Positions 37,905-47,151 of a stretch of 64,000 nucleotides of DNA are shown here, piece by piece. The DNA is from Bacteroidales bacterium (GTDB taxonomy: Bacteria > Bacteroidota > Bacteroidia > Bacteroidales > Muribaculaceae). A program made the translations under genes and the position numbers. The first letter of the stretch is position 1. The number at the start of each line of letters is the position of its first letter. The stretch covers positions 1 to 64,000 of the forward strand of contig JAJBUG010000039.1 of assembly GCA_020860515.1 (NCBI GenBank), in the 5' to 3' direction. The notes under the pieces were generated by a model. That model had not been told where the DNA came from and ran no database searches. It was given only the letters and a program-made list of their open reading frames with translations.

Positions 37905-40900
37905 ATGCAAGTTAAACAACTTTTGCTTACCTTAGGGGCCTTAGCCACCACTGCTGCCTATGCGGCTGATGGCAAACCTGAGATCATACAATTCACTCAG
38001 GATGGGGCAGTGCTTACTGTAAGCGCTCTTTCTGACAATGCCCAATGGGCCATTACCCAGACCGCAGGGGACCAGGACACTGATAATCCGCTTCCTACCG
38101 GCGGCTCGCTCATTGATGTGGCCACTGGGTCGTTAACCACCATCACCACTACATCTTGGGCATCGGTCAGCGATGTGGCAGACAACGGACTGGTTGTGGG
38201 CAGCGAATCCAGTATGCCCGCTTATTGGAGCCCAGATACTCAGACATGGACACATCTTTCACTATCGGATGGCTATGACATAGGTGCACTGTTGGCCGTT
38301 ACCCCTGATGGCCGCTATGCTTGCGGATATATGGGGTCGAGTAATAGCGTGTACACCTCTGAGCCATCGCTTTACGACCTGGCTACGGGCGAGCAAATTC
38401 CCCTTACCAATATACCTCACCGAGGCATGTTTGGCAAGGTTTACGATCAAGTGACTCCCTGGGCCATTTCTGCCGATGGCAATTATCTGCTGTGCAGCGT
38501 AGCCTGCAGTTTCTTGGGCGATAGTCCCACCGATACTGATGGCAATGAGACTGGCGGTATGCAAGCCACAATGTGGCCCTTTATTTACGACGTGCAGGCT
38601 CAGGATTATACGGCTGTAGGTTTTGACCTCGACAAGGAAAACTGGGTGTTTACTCCGCGCGATGCTAATCTGCTGCAAATCACCGACCAATTTTTCTCGC
38701 CCAGCGGACAGTATGTCACTGGCATTGCTTATCTGGTGAATAATGGCGGAGATGCAAGCGGTGGCTCGGAGTACAAGGTTGCCTTCCTTTACGACCGAAT
38801 CAACGACACATTCGAGCTTTACAATGGATCGAGCGATGGCGACTTTGGAGCCGGAGCTGTAACCAACGATGGCATGGTGATTGCCCATGCATCGGCCGAC
38901 AATCCTTATCCCGCTGCCTATGTGCGCTCAGGCAAATTTTATATCAGCTTCGACCAAATCCTGAGCCAAGTTTACGGCATGGACCTTGCCGATTACAATG
39001 GCGATGGCGTCAGCGGCAGCGCTGTAGGCGTCAGCGCAGATGGCCTGACTGTGGCTATGATGAGCTACGACAACTGCTACATCCTGAAGATGCCTGAGAG
39101 CTTTGCCGATGCTGCCGCCAAGGTTGACCTTTTGTCAAACTATAGCCTTAGCATTGCTGATGGCACAGCCATGACTTACCTTACCGACATTGATGTGCTG
39201 TTTGACCGCTCAGTTGTATTGAATGGCGATCCAGCCAGCATCGTGGTTACAGATGAGAATGGCGACCAATGGACCACAGCCCTCAGCTCAACTGCTGTGG
39301 CAAATGATAATGACAAGAAACTTCACCTTAGCTTCCGCACCAAGCAGATGGAAGCTAACAAGACTTATACCATCACTATTCCTGCCGGCATACTGAGTCT
39401 AAAGGAAGAATCAAGCATTAAGAATCTCGAAATCTCATTCTCATACAAGGGCCGTGCCGACGAGCCTCTGGCGCCCAGCCGCATCACTCCCTCGGATGGA
39501 TCGAATCTGGCCGAACTCAGCAGCTCGAGCATGATTGAGCTGCGCTTCCGCCAGAATATCAAGGTCGCAGATTCATTCAGCGCCGACCTTTATGTAGAGG
39601 GGCAAGACAGCCCTCTGGCCAGCATGGTGGCTGCCTATGAGGATAGGACTGTATATTTTTACCCTGCTACTACTCAGTATCTTTATGATGGGTCAAGCTA
39701 CTATGTAGTGATTGCCGCTGGCTCGATTACTGACCTGTCGGGCGCTGGCGGCAATGAGGAAATCCGCATCAACTATAATGGCGCTTATGTGCGCACAGTA
39801 TCAAGCGACGAGAAATATGTTTTCTACGAGGATTTCAGCGCACAGACTGGCACTTGGGCTTCTAACTTCATGTTCTGGAAGACCATCTGGAATGAGCCAG
39901 CAGCTACCCCCGCAAGCTGGGGCTTTGAGTATGACAGCACATGGTGGACAGTGCTGGGCGATAACCAAACTGATCCTTACGACCAAGCTATCTGCGCCCA
40001 CTCCATGTTCTCGCCAGCTGGCACTGCCGATGACTGGATGATGACACCGCGCCTCTACATACCCGATGCCAAGTGCTTCCTCAGCTTTGATGCTCAGAGT
40101 TACCTGAAGAGCAAGCAGGATGTGCTTAAGGTTTATATTTACGAAAGCGATGTAGTATATAACAATATTACCACCGACATGGTAGATGCCCTGGCTGCTG
40201 ACATCCGTGAAAACGGTCGCCTTATCTACGATGTAGTGCTTACCCCTGGCGAGGCCGAAGAGGACCTGGAGGGCGATTGGCAGAATTTCGTATTTGACCT
40301 GGCTGAATATGCTGGAAAGGACATTTATGTGCTTTTCAACAACAACAACACCGATCAGAGCGCTATCTTCATCGACAATGTGAAGGTGGAGCGCAACTTC
40401 TCATTCCTCACTTCGCTCACCACTCCTGAGAGCGTAGTAAATCAGGAATCCATCGCAATCAAGGGCACTATCACAGTGGAGAGCGAACTCGACACCTATA
40501 ACGATGCTACTCTTATCCTACTCGACAGCGAGGGCAATGAGATTGACCGCATTGAGGAATCGGGCCTCGGCTTGCAGAAGGGCGACAAGTATGCCTTTGA
40601 GTTCCAGAATGAGCTGCCTCTCGAATATGGCATAATCAACAAGTATTCGCTCGACTTTACTCTCGATGATGAGCAGACGGTGCTTGAGCTGAGCGTGAAG
40701 AACCTCGCATTTGAGCCTGAGCGCAAGGTGGTGCTTGAAGAAATCTCAGGGCAGGACTGCTCGAACTGTCCGCTCGGATTCTTGGCAGCTGAATATATCA
40801 GCACGATTTATCCCAACAACTTCCTGCCGGTGGTAATGCGTTGCTACGGCGGCGATCGCCATAGCACAGGCGTATGGGCCGATGTGTCAACTTATTGCAC

Positions 40901-41786
40901 TAATGTGCTTGCTACCAGCTCAGCCCCGATGGGCAAGATTGACCGTGGCGAGCTATGCTCACCCATGGTAACTAATAACAATACATATCAATTCACAGGC
41001 GAAGGCCTCAATGACAGCTCTACTGGCATGCCTATCATGACATGGGCTGATTATGCGGTAGAAGAAATGAATACTCCCGCTGATGGCGACATCAACTTCT
41101 CAGTGGTTTACGACGAGGCAACTCGCACTCTTACTGTGCCTTGTTCGGTTCGCTATGCACTTTCAAGCACTGGCAAGAACATAGGACTCTTTGCTGTAGT
41201 AGTGGAAGACGGCGTAGAGGTGATTCAAAGCAACGGCTTCTATCAGACCGAGGATCCAAATCTTGGCGAATGGGGCAAGGGCGGAAGTCTGGCTCAAGCC
41301 CATGTGATATACAATATGAACCATTTGGCTCGCATGCCATTCACCACTGCTGCCAGTGGTGAATACATGGAGAATATCGACTATGTGGCCGGTGTGGAAT
41401 ACTCGCAGACTCTGACTAAGACTTTGGCTGAGGGTGTAATTGAGAATCCTGACAACTGCCATGTGGTGGTGATGATGATTGATGGCATCACTGGCAAGGT
41501 AATCAATGCCAACTCATGCGGATTCAATAGCACCACCAACTCGATTGGCAGCATCGTGGCCACCCCATCGGCTATAAGCGTGGCAGCTGACAATGGCGCG
41601 CTCAACGTTACATCGAGCCAGGCAGGCTCAGTGACAGTGTTTGCAGCATCGGGCATCGCCATAGCTAAGGCCGAGGCCAAGGCTGGCGAGATGGTTCGCA
41701 TCAACATGGGCGGCTATCGCGGCGTGGCGATCGTAGCGGTTAACACTGGTACAGGCGTAGCCGTGCACAAAGTGGCAATTCGATAA
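37905..41786 (+). CDS. large secreted protein with Omp28-like region, probable T9SS cargo
   Basis: Signal peptide; EEISGQDCSNCPLGFLAAEYI (Omp28-like); choice-of-anchor-like region; C-terminal beta-rich tail. Confidence 0.8.
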   Translation: MQVKQLLLTLGALATTAAYAADGKPEIIQFTQDGAVLTVSALSDNAQWAITQTAGDQDTDNPLPTGGSLIDVATGSLTTITTTSWASVSDVADNGLVVGSESSMPAYWSPDTQTWTHLSLSDGYDIGALLAVTPDGRYACGYMGSSNSVYTSEPSLYDLATGEQIPLTNIPHRGMFGKVYDQVTPWAISADGNYLLCSVACSFLGDSPTDTDGNETGGMQATMWPFIYDVQAQDYTAVGFDLDKENWVFTPRDANLLQITDQFFSPSGQYVTGIAYLVNNGGDASGGSEYKVAFLYDRINDTFELYNGSSDGDFGAGAVTNDGMVIAHASADNPYPAAYVRSGKFYISFDQILSQVYGMDLADYNGDGVSGSAVGVSADGLTVAMMSYDNCYILKMPESFADAAAKVDLLSNYSLSIADGTAMTYLTDIDVLFDRSVVLNGDPASIVVTDENGDQWTTALSSTAVANDNDKKLHLSFRTKQMEANKTYTITIPAGILSLKEESSIKNLEISFSYKGRADEPLAPSRITPSDGSNLAELSSSSMIELRFRQNIKVADSFSADLYVEGQDSPLASMVAAYEDRTVYFYPATTQYLYDGSSYYVVIAAGSITDLSGAGGNEEIRINYNGAYVRTVSSDEKYVFYEDFSAQTGTWASNFMFWKTIWNEPAATPASWGFEYDSTWWTVLGDNQTDPYDQAICAHSMFSPAGTADDWMMTPRLYIPDAKCFLSFDAQSYLKSKQDVLKVYIYESDVVYNNITTDMVDALAADIRENGRLIYDVVLTPGEAEEDLEGDWQNFVFDLAEYAGKDIYVLFNNNNTDQSAIFIDNVKVERNFSFLTSLTTPESVVNQESIAIKGTITVESELDTYNDATLILLDSEGNEIDRIEESGLGLQKGDKYAFEFQNELPLEYGIINKYSLDFTLDDEQTVLELSVKNLAFEPERKVVLEEISGQDCSNCPLGFLAAEYISTIYPNNFLPVVMRCYGGDRHSTGVWADVSTYCTNVLATSSAPMGKIDRGELCSPMVTNNNTYQFTGEGLNDSSTGMPIMTWADYAVEEMNTPADGDINFSVVYDEATRTLTVPCSVRYALSSTGKNIGLFAVVVEDGVEVIQSNGFYQTEDPNLGEWGKGGSLAQAHVIYNMNHLARMPFTTAASGEYMENIDYVAGVEYSQTLTKTLAEGVIENPDNCHVVVMMIDGITGKVINANSCGFNSTTNSIGSIVATPSAISVAADNGALNVTSSQAGSVTVFAASGIAIAKAEAKAGEMVRINMGGYRGVAIVAVNTGTGVAVHKVAIR

Positions 41787-41810
41787 ATCAAATATCAACT
41801 ATAATAGATT

Positions 41811-43727
41811 ATGAGAAAATTATTTTCAAACATTGCCTTAGCCCTGGCCTTCACTGGCCTGGGCTTGGGCTCTGCTTCAGCTCTCGACCTTGGGGAGATT
41901 GAGTTGGGAAAGGCGTATGAGATTCCTGCCTTCTCAAGCGTTACGGGCACCATCACTGCGCCCTCGACAGGCATCCTCTATCAATACGGTGGCAGCGCGT
42001 TCGACTATAATGGAGTAAGCCCCACGTCGGCTGGATATTGCGATAACGGACAATTGTGGTCGATAGAGGTGGAAGAGGGCGTAACCTACACAGTCGAAAA
42101 CTCTTTCCTCTGGAACTCAGGCAACGATGGCACCATCACCTGGAATATGCAGGGCGCTTCGGCATTTGAGTTCAAGGAGTGCAATCCGGTCGAGGGCACT
42201 ATGGTTACTCCCAGTGTAAATGGCACGGGCGACATCATGATTACCATGAGCGAGCCTTGGAGGTTTACTACTGCTCATCTGGAATGTGGCGCAGTGGTAT
42301 CTTCGGATATTGTGTTTACAGCTTCATCAAGCCTTACACAGGGTGTTCGCATCAATGAACAGATGAAGGCGTTCTATGCAGATGGCACATTTGACAAGGC
42401 AGGGAATACTCCCTTTATTCTTATAGTCAACGGTGTGCAAAACGAAGGCGGCACACTTTACAACGAGGATGGCATCATTAAGCTGCAATACATTGCTGGG
42501 CCACTGGGAATTGACCTTGTAGAGACAAATGTGGTAACAGGCGACAACTTCCTTTCCTATTACCGCCCAGGCGATGAATCCGGCATCTTCTATTTCACAT
42601 TTGATGGCGAGTTAAGCACTACCAGTGTGCCCCAGCTCGAAATCAGTGCTGGCAATCAGGAAGTGGATGGCAGTTATTTTTATGAAGTTTACAATGGAGT
42701 AGTAGATGGTGCTACCGTATCGTTCGATCTTACTGGTGAGAACCGTGCTACTGCATTTGCCCGCTGTGGCATAGAGGAAGGCAGCATGGTCGGCATCAAG
42801 CTGAAGAATGTATATGATGTAAGCGGAGCAATGGCTCAAGGTGGCAGCGTCTCCACCCCAGGCGGCTATTCGTATACTCTCTACTATTATATTGTGCCCG
42901 AGCAACTGATCACTTATGAGTTCACTCCCTCCAATGGCTCATTCCTGACCGAGGCTGATAATACTCTCAATCTCTGGATGAGTGGTACGGAGTCTATCGT
43001 AAGCTACGATGGAATATGGTTCGTATATGGTGATGGGTCTATTGACAAGATACCTGCTGATGAATTGGTCAACGTGGCTACTCGCGAAGGCGAACTTGAA
43101 TTTAATGTCACCATCCCCGAGCGTGCAAAAACAGATCCAGTGACCGTCCTCCTTGCGAATATTGTAAGCAACGATGGTTACAATAAGACTGTAAAGGCAA
43201 CTTATAATCAGCTTGTAGTGCTATGGTCCACACCCATTGCTGAAGGTAAGGATTGCTCAATGCTTCCAGCCAGTGAGCAGATACGCATTCGTACCAACCT
43301 CAAAGAGGCTGATTTCTCCGAGATTGACACTATTACCTTGCTTATAAGTAGCGATGTGCTTGATTTTACAGCATATAACATGTCCTCACGCTCAGAAGAT
43401 CCTACTCTGTTTGAAGCAGATATGACTCGTGAGGAAGGTCAGGATGGCTATTTTGTATGCGATGGCCCGACAAGTGATATCCTGTTTTTGGAAGAGGTAG
43501 GAGAATATTATGCTTACTTCTTCGGCGATCCATGGTGGACAGGTTTTACATTCTATGGCGCCACAGTCAGCTCGATTGACAGCGTAGTAGCAGAGAAGGC
43601 AGATAATAGCTATGATGTGTATCGCCTCAATGGCAGCGTAGTGATGCTCAAGGCCGACAAGGCAGCTCTCAGCACCCTCGCTCCTGGCTTCTACATCGTA
43701 AACGGTACTAAAATTTACCTCCGTTAA
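41811..43727 (+). CDS. secreted protein of unknown function, T9SS-type C-terminus
   Basis: Signal peptide; C-terminus NSYDVYRLNGSVVMLKADKAALSTLAPGFYIVNGTKIYLR. Confidence 0.75.
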   Translation: MRKLFSNIALALAFTGLGLGSASALDLGEIELGKAYEIPAFSSVTGTITAPSTGILYQYGGSAFDYNGVSPTSAGYCDNGQLWSIEVEEGVTYTVENSFLWNSGNDGTITWNMQGASAFEFKECNPVEGTMVTPSVNGTGDIMITMSEPWRFTTAHLECGAVVSSDIVFTASSSLTQGVRINEQMKAFYADGTFDKAGNTPFILIVNGVQNEGGTLYNEDGIIKLQYIAGPLGIDLVETNVVTGDNFLSYYRPGDESGIFYFTFDGELSTTSVPQLEISAGNQEVDGSYFYEVYNGVVDGATVSFDLTGENRATAFARCGIEEGSMVGIKLKNVYDVSGAMAQGGSVSTPGGYSYTLYYYIVPEQLITYEFTPSNGSFLTEADNTLNLWMSGTESIVSYDGIWFVYGDGSIDKIPADELVNVATREGELEFNVTIPERAKTDPVTVLLANIVSNDGYNKTVKATYNQLVVLWSTPIAEGKDCSMLPASEQIRIRTNLKEADFSEIDTITLLISSDVLDFTAYNMSSRSEDPTLFEADMTREEGQDGYFVCDGPTSDILFLEEVGEYYAYFFGDPWWTGFTFYGATVSSIDSVVAEKADNSYDVYRLNGSVVMLKADKAALSTLAPGFYIVNGTKIYLR

Positions 43728-43747
43728 AAAATTGTGATTTATTAACT

Positions 43748-43790
43748 AAAAGTCAACTCTTTGGTAAACAAAGAGTTGACTTTGTTTTTG
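43748..43790 (+). terminator. terminator
   Basis: aaagtcaactcttt-ggtaaac-aaagagttgacttt + gttttt. Confidence 0.85.
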
Positions 43791-44148
43791 GAAAATTGGC
43801 TCATTTTACATTTGTTAAATTGGGAAAAAGGTCGTAACTTCGCAAAGCAAAATGCAAACCAAAATTGCGAATCAATCTTTGCAACCTCAAAACCAAACCA
43901 AGAGAACACTTGCCTCTTCATGGGGTAGAATCTCTCCGCAGTATCTTCTATCCACGAATCCTACCATTTGAAAACACTTGCCCCTCAATATGAGGCAAGA
44001 CCACCTGCGACGGCCCTCTCCCAAAGGGGACTCACCCTAATTGCCCCCTTTGGGCGCGCTGTCAAAAAATGTTATCTTTTGCTCTTATCACTCACGGTTT
44101 TCACAACAATTTACGAGAGACTATGTTATAAATAAAAAGGAGGTGCCT

Positions 44149-45168
44149 ATGATTCTGGAACATATTTCTTATGACTTGACCAATAAGAACACATTTGGAA
44201 TGAAGGTGAGTTGCGATCAGCATATCGAGTTCGATTCGCCTTACGACTTGTCGGAGATTGGTAACCATCTCCTGCAAAAGAAACCATGGATGGTGATGGG
44301 TGCAGGCAGCAATCTGCTATTCACCCATGATTTTCATGGCGCTGTGGTGCATTGTGGCATCCGAGGTATAGACATTGTGGATGAAACTCCTGAAGAAGTG
44401 ATAGTGCGAGCTGGAGCAGGCGTGGCTCTCGACGATTTTGCATCCTGGGCCAGCGAGCATGGATATTGGGGCGTAGAGAATCTCTCGGGCATCCCAGGCG
44501 AAGTGGGCGCTGCAGCAGTGCAGAATGTGGGGGCCTATGGGGTAGAGGCATGCGATATTATCCATCGCATCCATGCGTTTGATGTGGCCCTTGGCACTAC
44601 CCATGCGATCAAGCCCGAGGACTGTGACTACGGCTATCGCAGCTCCAAATTCAAATCGCAGTGGCATAATCGCTATATCATAACTGCTGTGGACTTTTGT
44701 CTGTCAAAGGATCCAGAGCCAAGGCTTGATTATCCAGCTCTGAAAAAGGCATTTCAGGATCATGAACCTGCCACTCCGCAGGAGGTGCGTCAGACTGTAA
44801 TAGAAATTCGCAATTCCAAGCTGCCTGATCCCAAGGCAGTGCCCAATGCGGGGAGCTTTTTCCGCAATCCAATTGTGGATGTTGCTACTTTCCACAAGAT
44901 TAAGAATGAACATCCTCTTACCGATGTGCCCCATTATGATTTGCCCGAAGGCAAGGTGAAAATACCTGCCGCATGGCTTATCGAGCAGTGCGATTGGAAG
45001 GGCAGGCGGCTCGGAAATGCGGCAGTATGGCATCTGCAGCCATTGGTGCTGGTAAATCCTGATGGCGATGCCACGCCCGAGGATATTCTGAAGTTGGAAC
45101 AGGAGATAATCAAATCAGTGGAGCGAAAATTCGGCATTACACTTCAACCCGAGGTAGAACACATCTGA
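44149..45168 (+). CDS. murB: UDP-N-acetylenolpyruvoylglucosamine reductase
   Basis: MILEHISYDLTNKNTFGMKV, MGAGSNLLFTHDF, LSGIPGEVGAAAVQNVGAYG, PNAGSFFRNP; aaggagg RBS before the ATG at 44149. Confidence 0.95.
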   Translation: MILEHISYDLTNKNTFGMKVSCDQHIEFDSPYDLSEIGNHLLQKKPWMVMGAGSNLLFTHDFHGAVVHCGIRGIDIVDETPEEVIVRAGAGVALDDFASWASEHGYWGVENLSGIPGEVGAAAVQNVGAYGVEACDIIHRIHAFDVALGTTHAIKPEDCDYGYRSSKFKSQWHNRYIITAVDFCLSKDPEPRLDYPALKKAFQDHEPATPQEVRQTVIEIRNSKLPDPKAVPNAGSFFRNPIVDVATFHKIKNEHPLTDVPHYDLPEGKVKIPAAWLIEQCDWKGRRLGNAAVWHLQPLVLVNPDGDATPEDILKLEQEIIKSVERKFGITLQPEVEHI

Positions 45169-45210
45169 TAAATACAAAATACAAAATCCAAAGTACGAAA
45201 TACAGAATTA
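45169..45210. repeat. heptamer array between murB and murA
   Basis: taaatac aaaatac aaaatcc aaagtac gaaatac agaatta. Confidence 0.9.
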
Positions 45211-45261
45211 TGGAGCCGTTTCCGTTCTCAACGGCTCCGCCGTTGAGATTAGCAGACTACT

Positions 45262-46575
45262 ATGGGACCATATTATATCATCGAGGGAGGCAATCGCCTC
45301 AGCGGCTCCATCGAGCCCCAAGGAGCCAAGAATGAAGCATTAGAGGTAATCAGCGCAGTGTTGCTTACCAGCGAACCTGTGGTCATGCACAATGTGCCTG
45401 ACATTGTAGATGTCAACAACCTGATAGGGCTGCTTAAAGCCATGGGTGTAAAGGCCGAGAAGATATGCTCTGGCTCTTGGCGATTCCAAGCCGATGATAT
45501 TGATACTGATTACATATCGAGTGCGGATTTTGTGGAGCGGTGCGCTGCCCTGCGAGGGTCGGTGCTTGTAGTAGGCCCCCTGTTAGCTCGCTTTGGCAGG
45601 GCCTATTTTGCCAAGCCAGGTGGCGACAAAATCGGGCGCCGCAAAGTGGACACCCACATCACTGGCATGATCAAGCTGGGGGCGCAAATGGAGGTGGAGG
45701 AGCAGTTCCATGCCTATTGTTTGTCAGCTCCACAGGGACTGCATGGCTGCTACATGCTGCTCGACGAGGCCTCAGTTACGGGTACAGCCAACTTGGTGAT
45801 GGCAGCCTCGATGGCCGATGGCGTAACCATTATTTATAATGCTGCATGTGAGCCTTACGTGCAGCAGCTATGCCGCATGCTGGTGCGCATGGGCGTGAAT
45901 ATCCAGGGCATTGGCTCGAATCTGCTTACCATTACGGGTGTCTCTCGGCTTGGTGGCACTGAGCATCGCATACTGCCTGATATGATCGAAGTGGGCAGCT
46001 TCATTGGCATGGCTGCCATTACTCAGAGCTCCATTACCATCAAGAATGTATCGCATCCCAATTTGGGCATCATTCCATCGGCTTTTGAAAGGCTTGGAAT
46101 CAAACTGGAGAAGCGTGATGACGATATTTATGTGCCAGCGCAGGACACTTACAAGATAGTGTCGAACCTCGACGGCTCAATACCAACGATTGCCGATGCC
46201 CCATGGCCTGGATTGTCGCCCGACTTGCTGTCGGTGATGTTGGTGACTGCCACCCAGTGCAAGGGCACGGTGCTGATACACCAGAAGATGTTTGAAAGCC
46301 GCCTCTTTTTCGTGGACAATCTGATTGAGATGGGAGCCCAAATTATCCTGTGTGATCCTCATCGTGCTGTAGTCGTAGGTCTCGACCATGAGGTGCCGCT
46401 GCATGCCAACCGCATGTATTCGCCTGATATCCGCGCAGGCATAGCCATGCTTATTGCAGCTCTGGCCGCAAAAGGGACAAGCCGCATCAATAATATCAAC
46501 CAAATCGACCGTGGCTACCAGGATATCGATGGGCGTCTCCGCTCACTCGGCGCCCACATCGAGCGTTTCACCTAA
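45262..46575 (+). CDS. murA: UDP-N-acetylglucosamine 1-carboxyvinyltransferase
   Basis: GGNRLSGSIEPQGAKNEALEVISA, RGSVLVVGPLLARFGRAYFAKPGGDKIGRR. Confidence 0.95.
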   Translation: MGPYYIIEGGNRLSGSIEPQGAKNEALEVISAVLLTSEPVVMHNVPDIVDVNNLIGLLKAMGVKAEKICSGSWRFQADDIDTDYISSADFVERCAALRGSVLVVGPLLARFGRAYFAKPGGDKIGRRKVDTHITGMIKLGAQMEVEEQFHAYCLSAPQGLHGCYMLLDEASVTGTANLVMAASMADGVTIIYNAACEPYVQQLCRMLVRMGVNIQGIGSNLLTITGVSRLGGTEHRILPDMIEVGSFIGMAAITQSSITIKNVSHPNLGIIPSAFERLGIKLEKRDDDIYVPAQDTYKIVSNLDGSIPTIADAPWPGLSPDLLSVMLVTATQCKGTVLIHQKMFESRLFFVDNLIEMGAQIILCDPHRAVVVGLDHEVPLHANRMYSPDIRAGIAMLIAALAAKGTSRINNINQIDRGYQDIDGRLRSLGAHIERFT

Positions 46576-47006
46576 CACAGAAAGCTGAGAGGGAAGCCGA
46601 GGTCAGAGAGGGGGATAGTGACAAAGGGGCGCAAATGAGCACGTGGATGGGGGAGAGTGAGCACAGGAGTGTCGATGCGTAGATTGTCGATGGCTATGAG
46701 GTCGATGTCAATCAAGCGGTCGGCATAGGTGCCATCAGGATTGCGGTGAGGCGTTGGACTGATGCTGTGCTCGATGGCTTGCAGCGAATGTAGGGTATCA
46801 AAAGGATCCACCGCTCCCTCCGCATCAATGGCGATGCCCAAATTGAGAAATTTGTTGGGTGAATCATAGCCCCACGGTTCGCTCTCGACATAGCGGCTGC
46901 GGCGCACTGGCGATGGTGACCAATGTGAAACAATCAAGGCGACTGCCTGCTCAATCAGAGCATGGCGGTCGCCTTGATTACTGCCTATATTGACATAGAT
47001 TGTCAT
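46572..47006 (-). CDS. folK: 2-amino-4-hydroxy-6-hydroxymethyldihydropteridine diphosphokinase
   Basis: YVNIGSNQGDRHALIEQAVA, NPDGTYADRLIDIDLIAIDNLRID, LPHPRAHLRPFVTIPL. Confidence 0.9.
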   Translation of the reverse strand: MTIYVNIGSNQGDRHALIEQAVALIVSHWSPSPVRRSRYVESEPWGYDSPNKFLNLGIAIDAEGAVDPFDTLHSLQAIEHSISPTPHRNPDGTYADRLIDIDLIAIDNLRIDTPVLTLPHPRAHLRPFVTIPLSDLGFPLSFLC

Positions 47007-47013
47007 GATAATA

Positions 47014-47151
47014 ATTACAAATTACAAATGACAAATTACAAATGACAAATTACAAATTACAAATTACAAATTACAAATTACAAATGACAAGCAACTTGTA
47101 ATTTGTCATTTGTCATTTGTAATTTGTCATTTATCATTTGTCATTTGTCAT
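47014..47151. repeat. large opposed heptamer array between infB and folK
   Basis: 11 heptamers attacaa/atgacaa (47014-47090), 5-nt centre, then 8 complementary heptamers ttgtaat/ttgtcat (47096-47151). Confidence 0.95.

Noticed and set aside
47014-47151. CRISPR-like interpretation of the heptamer array
   Set aside because: Units are 7 nt with no spacers, and no cas genes are in the window.
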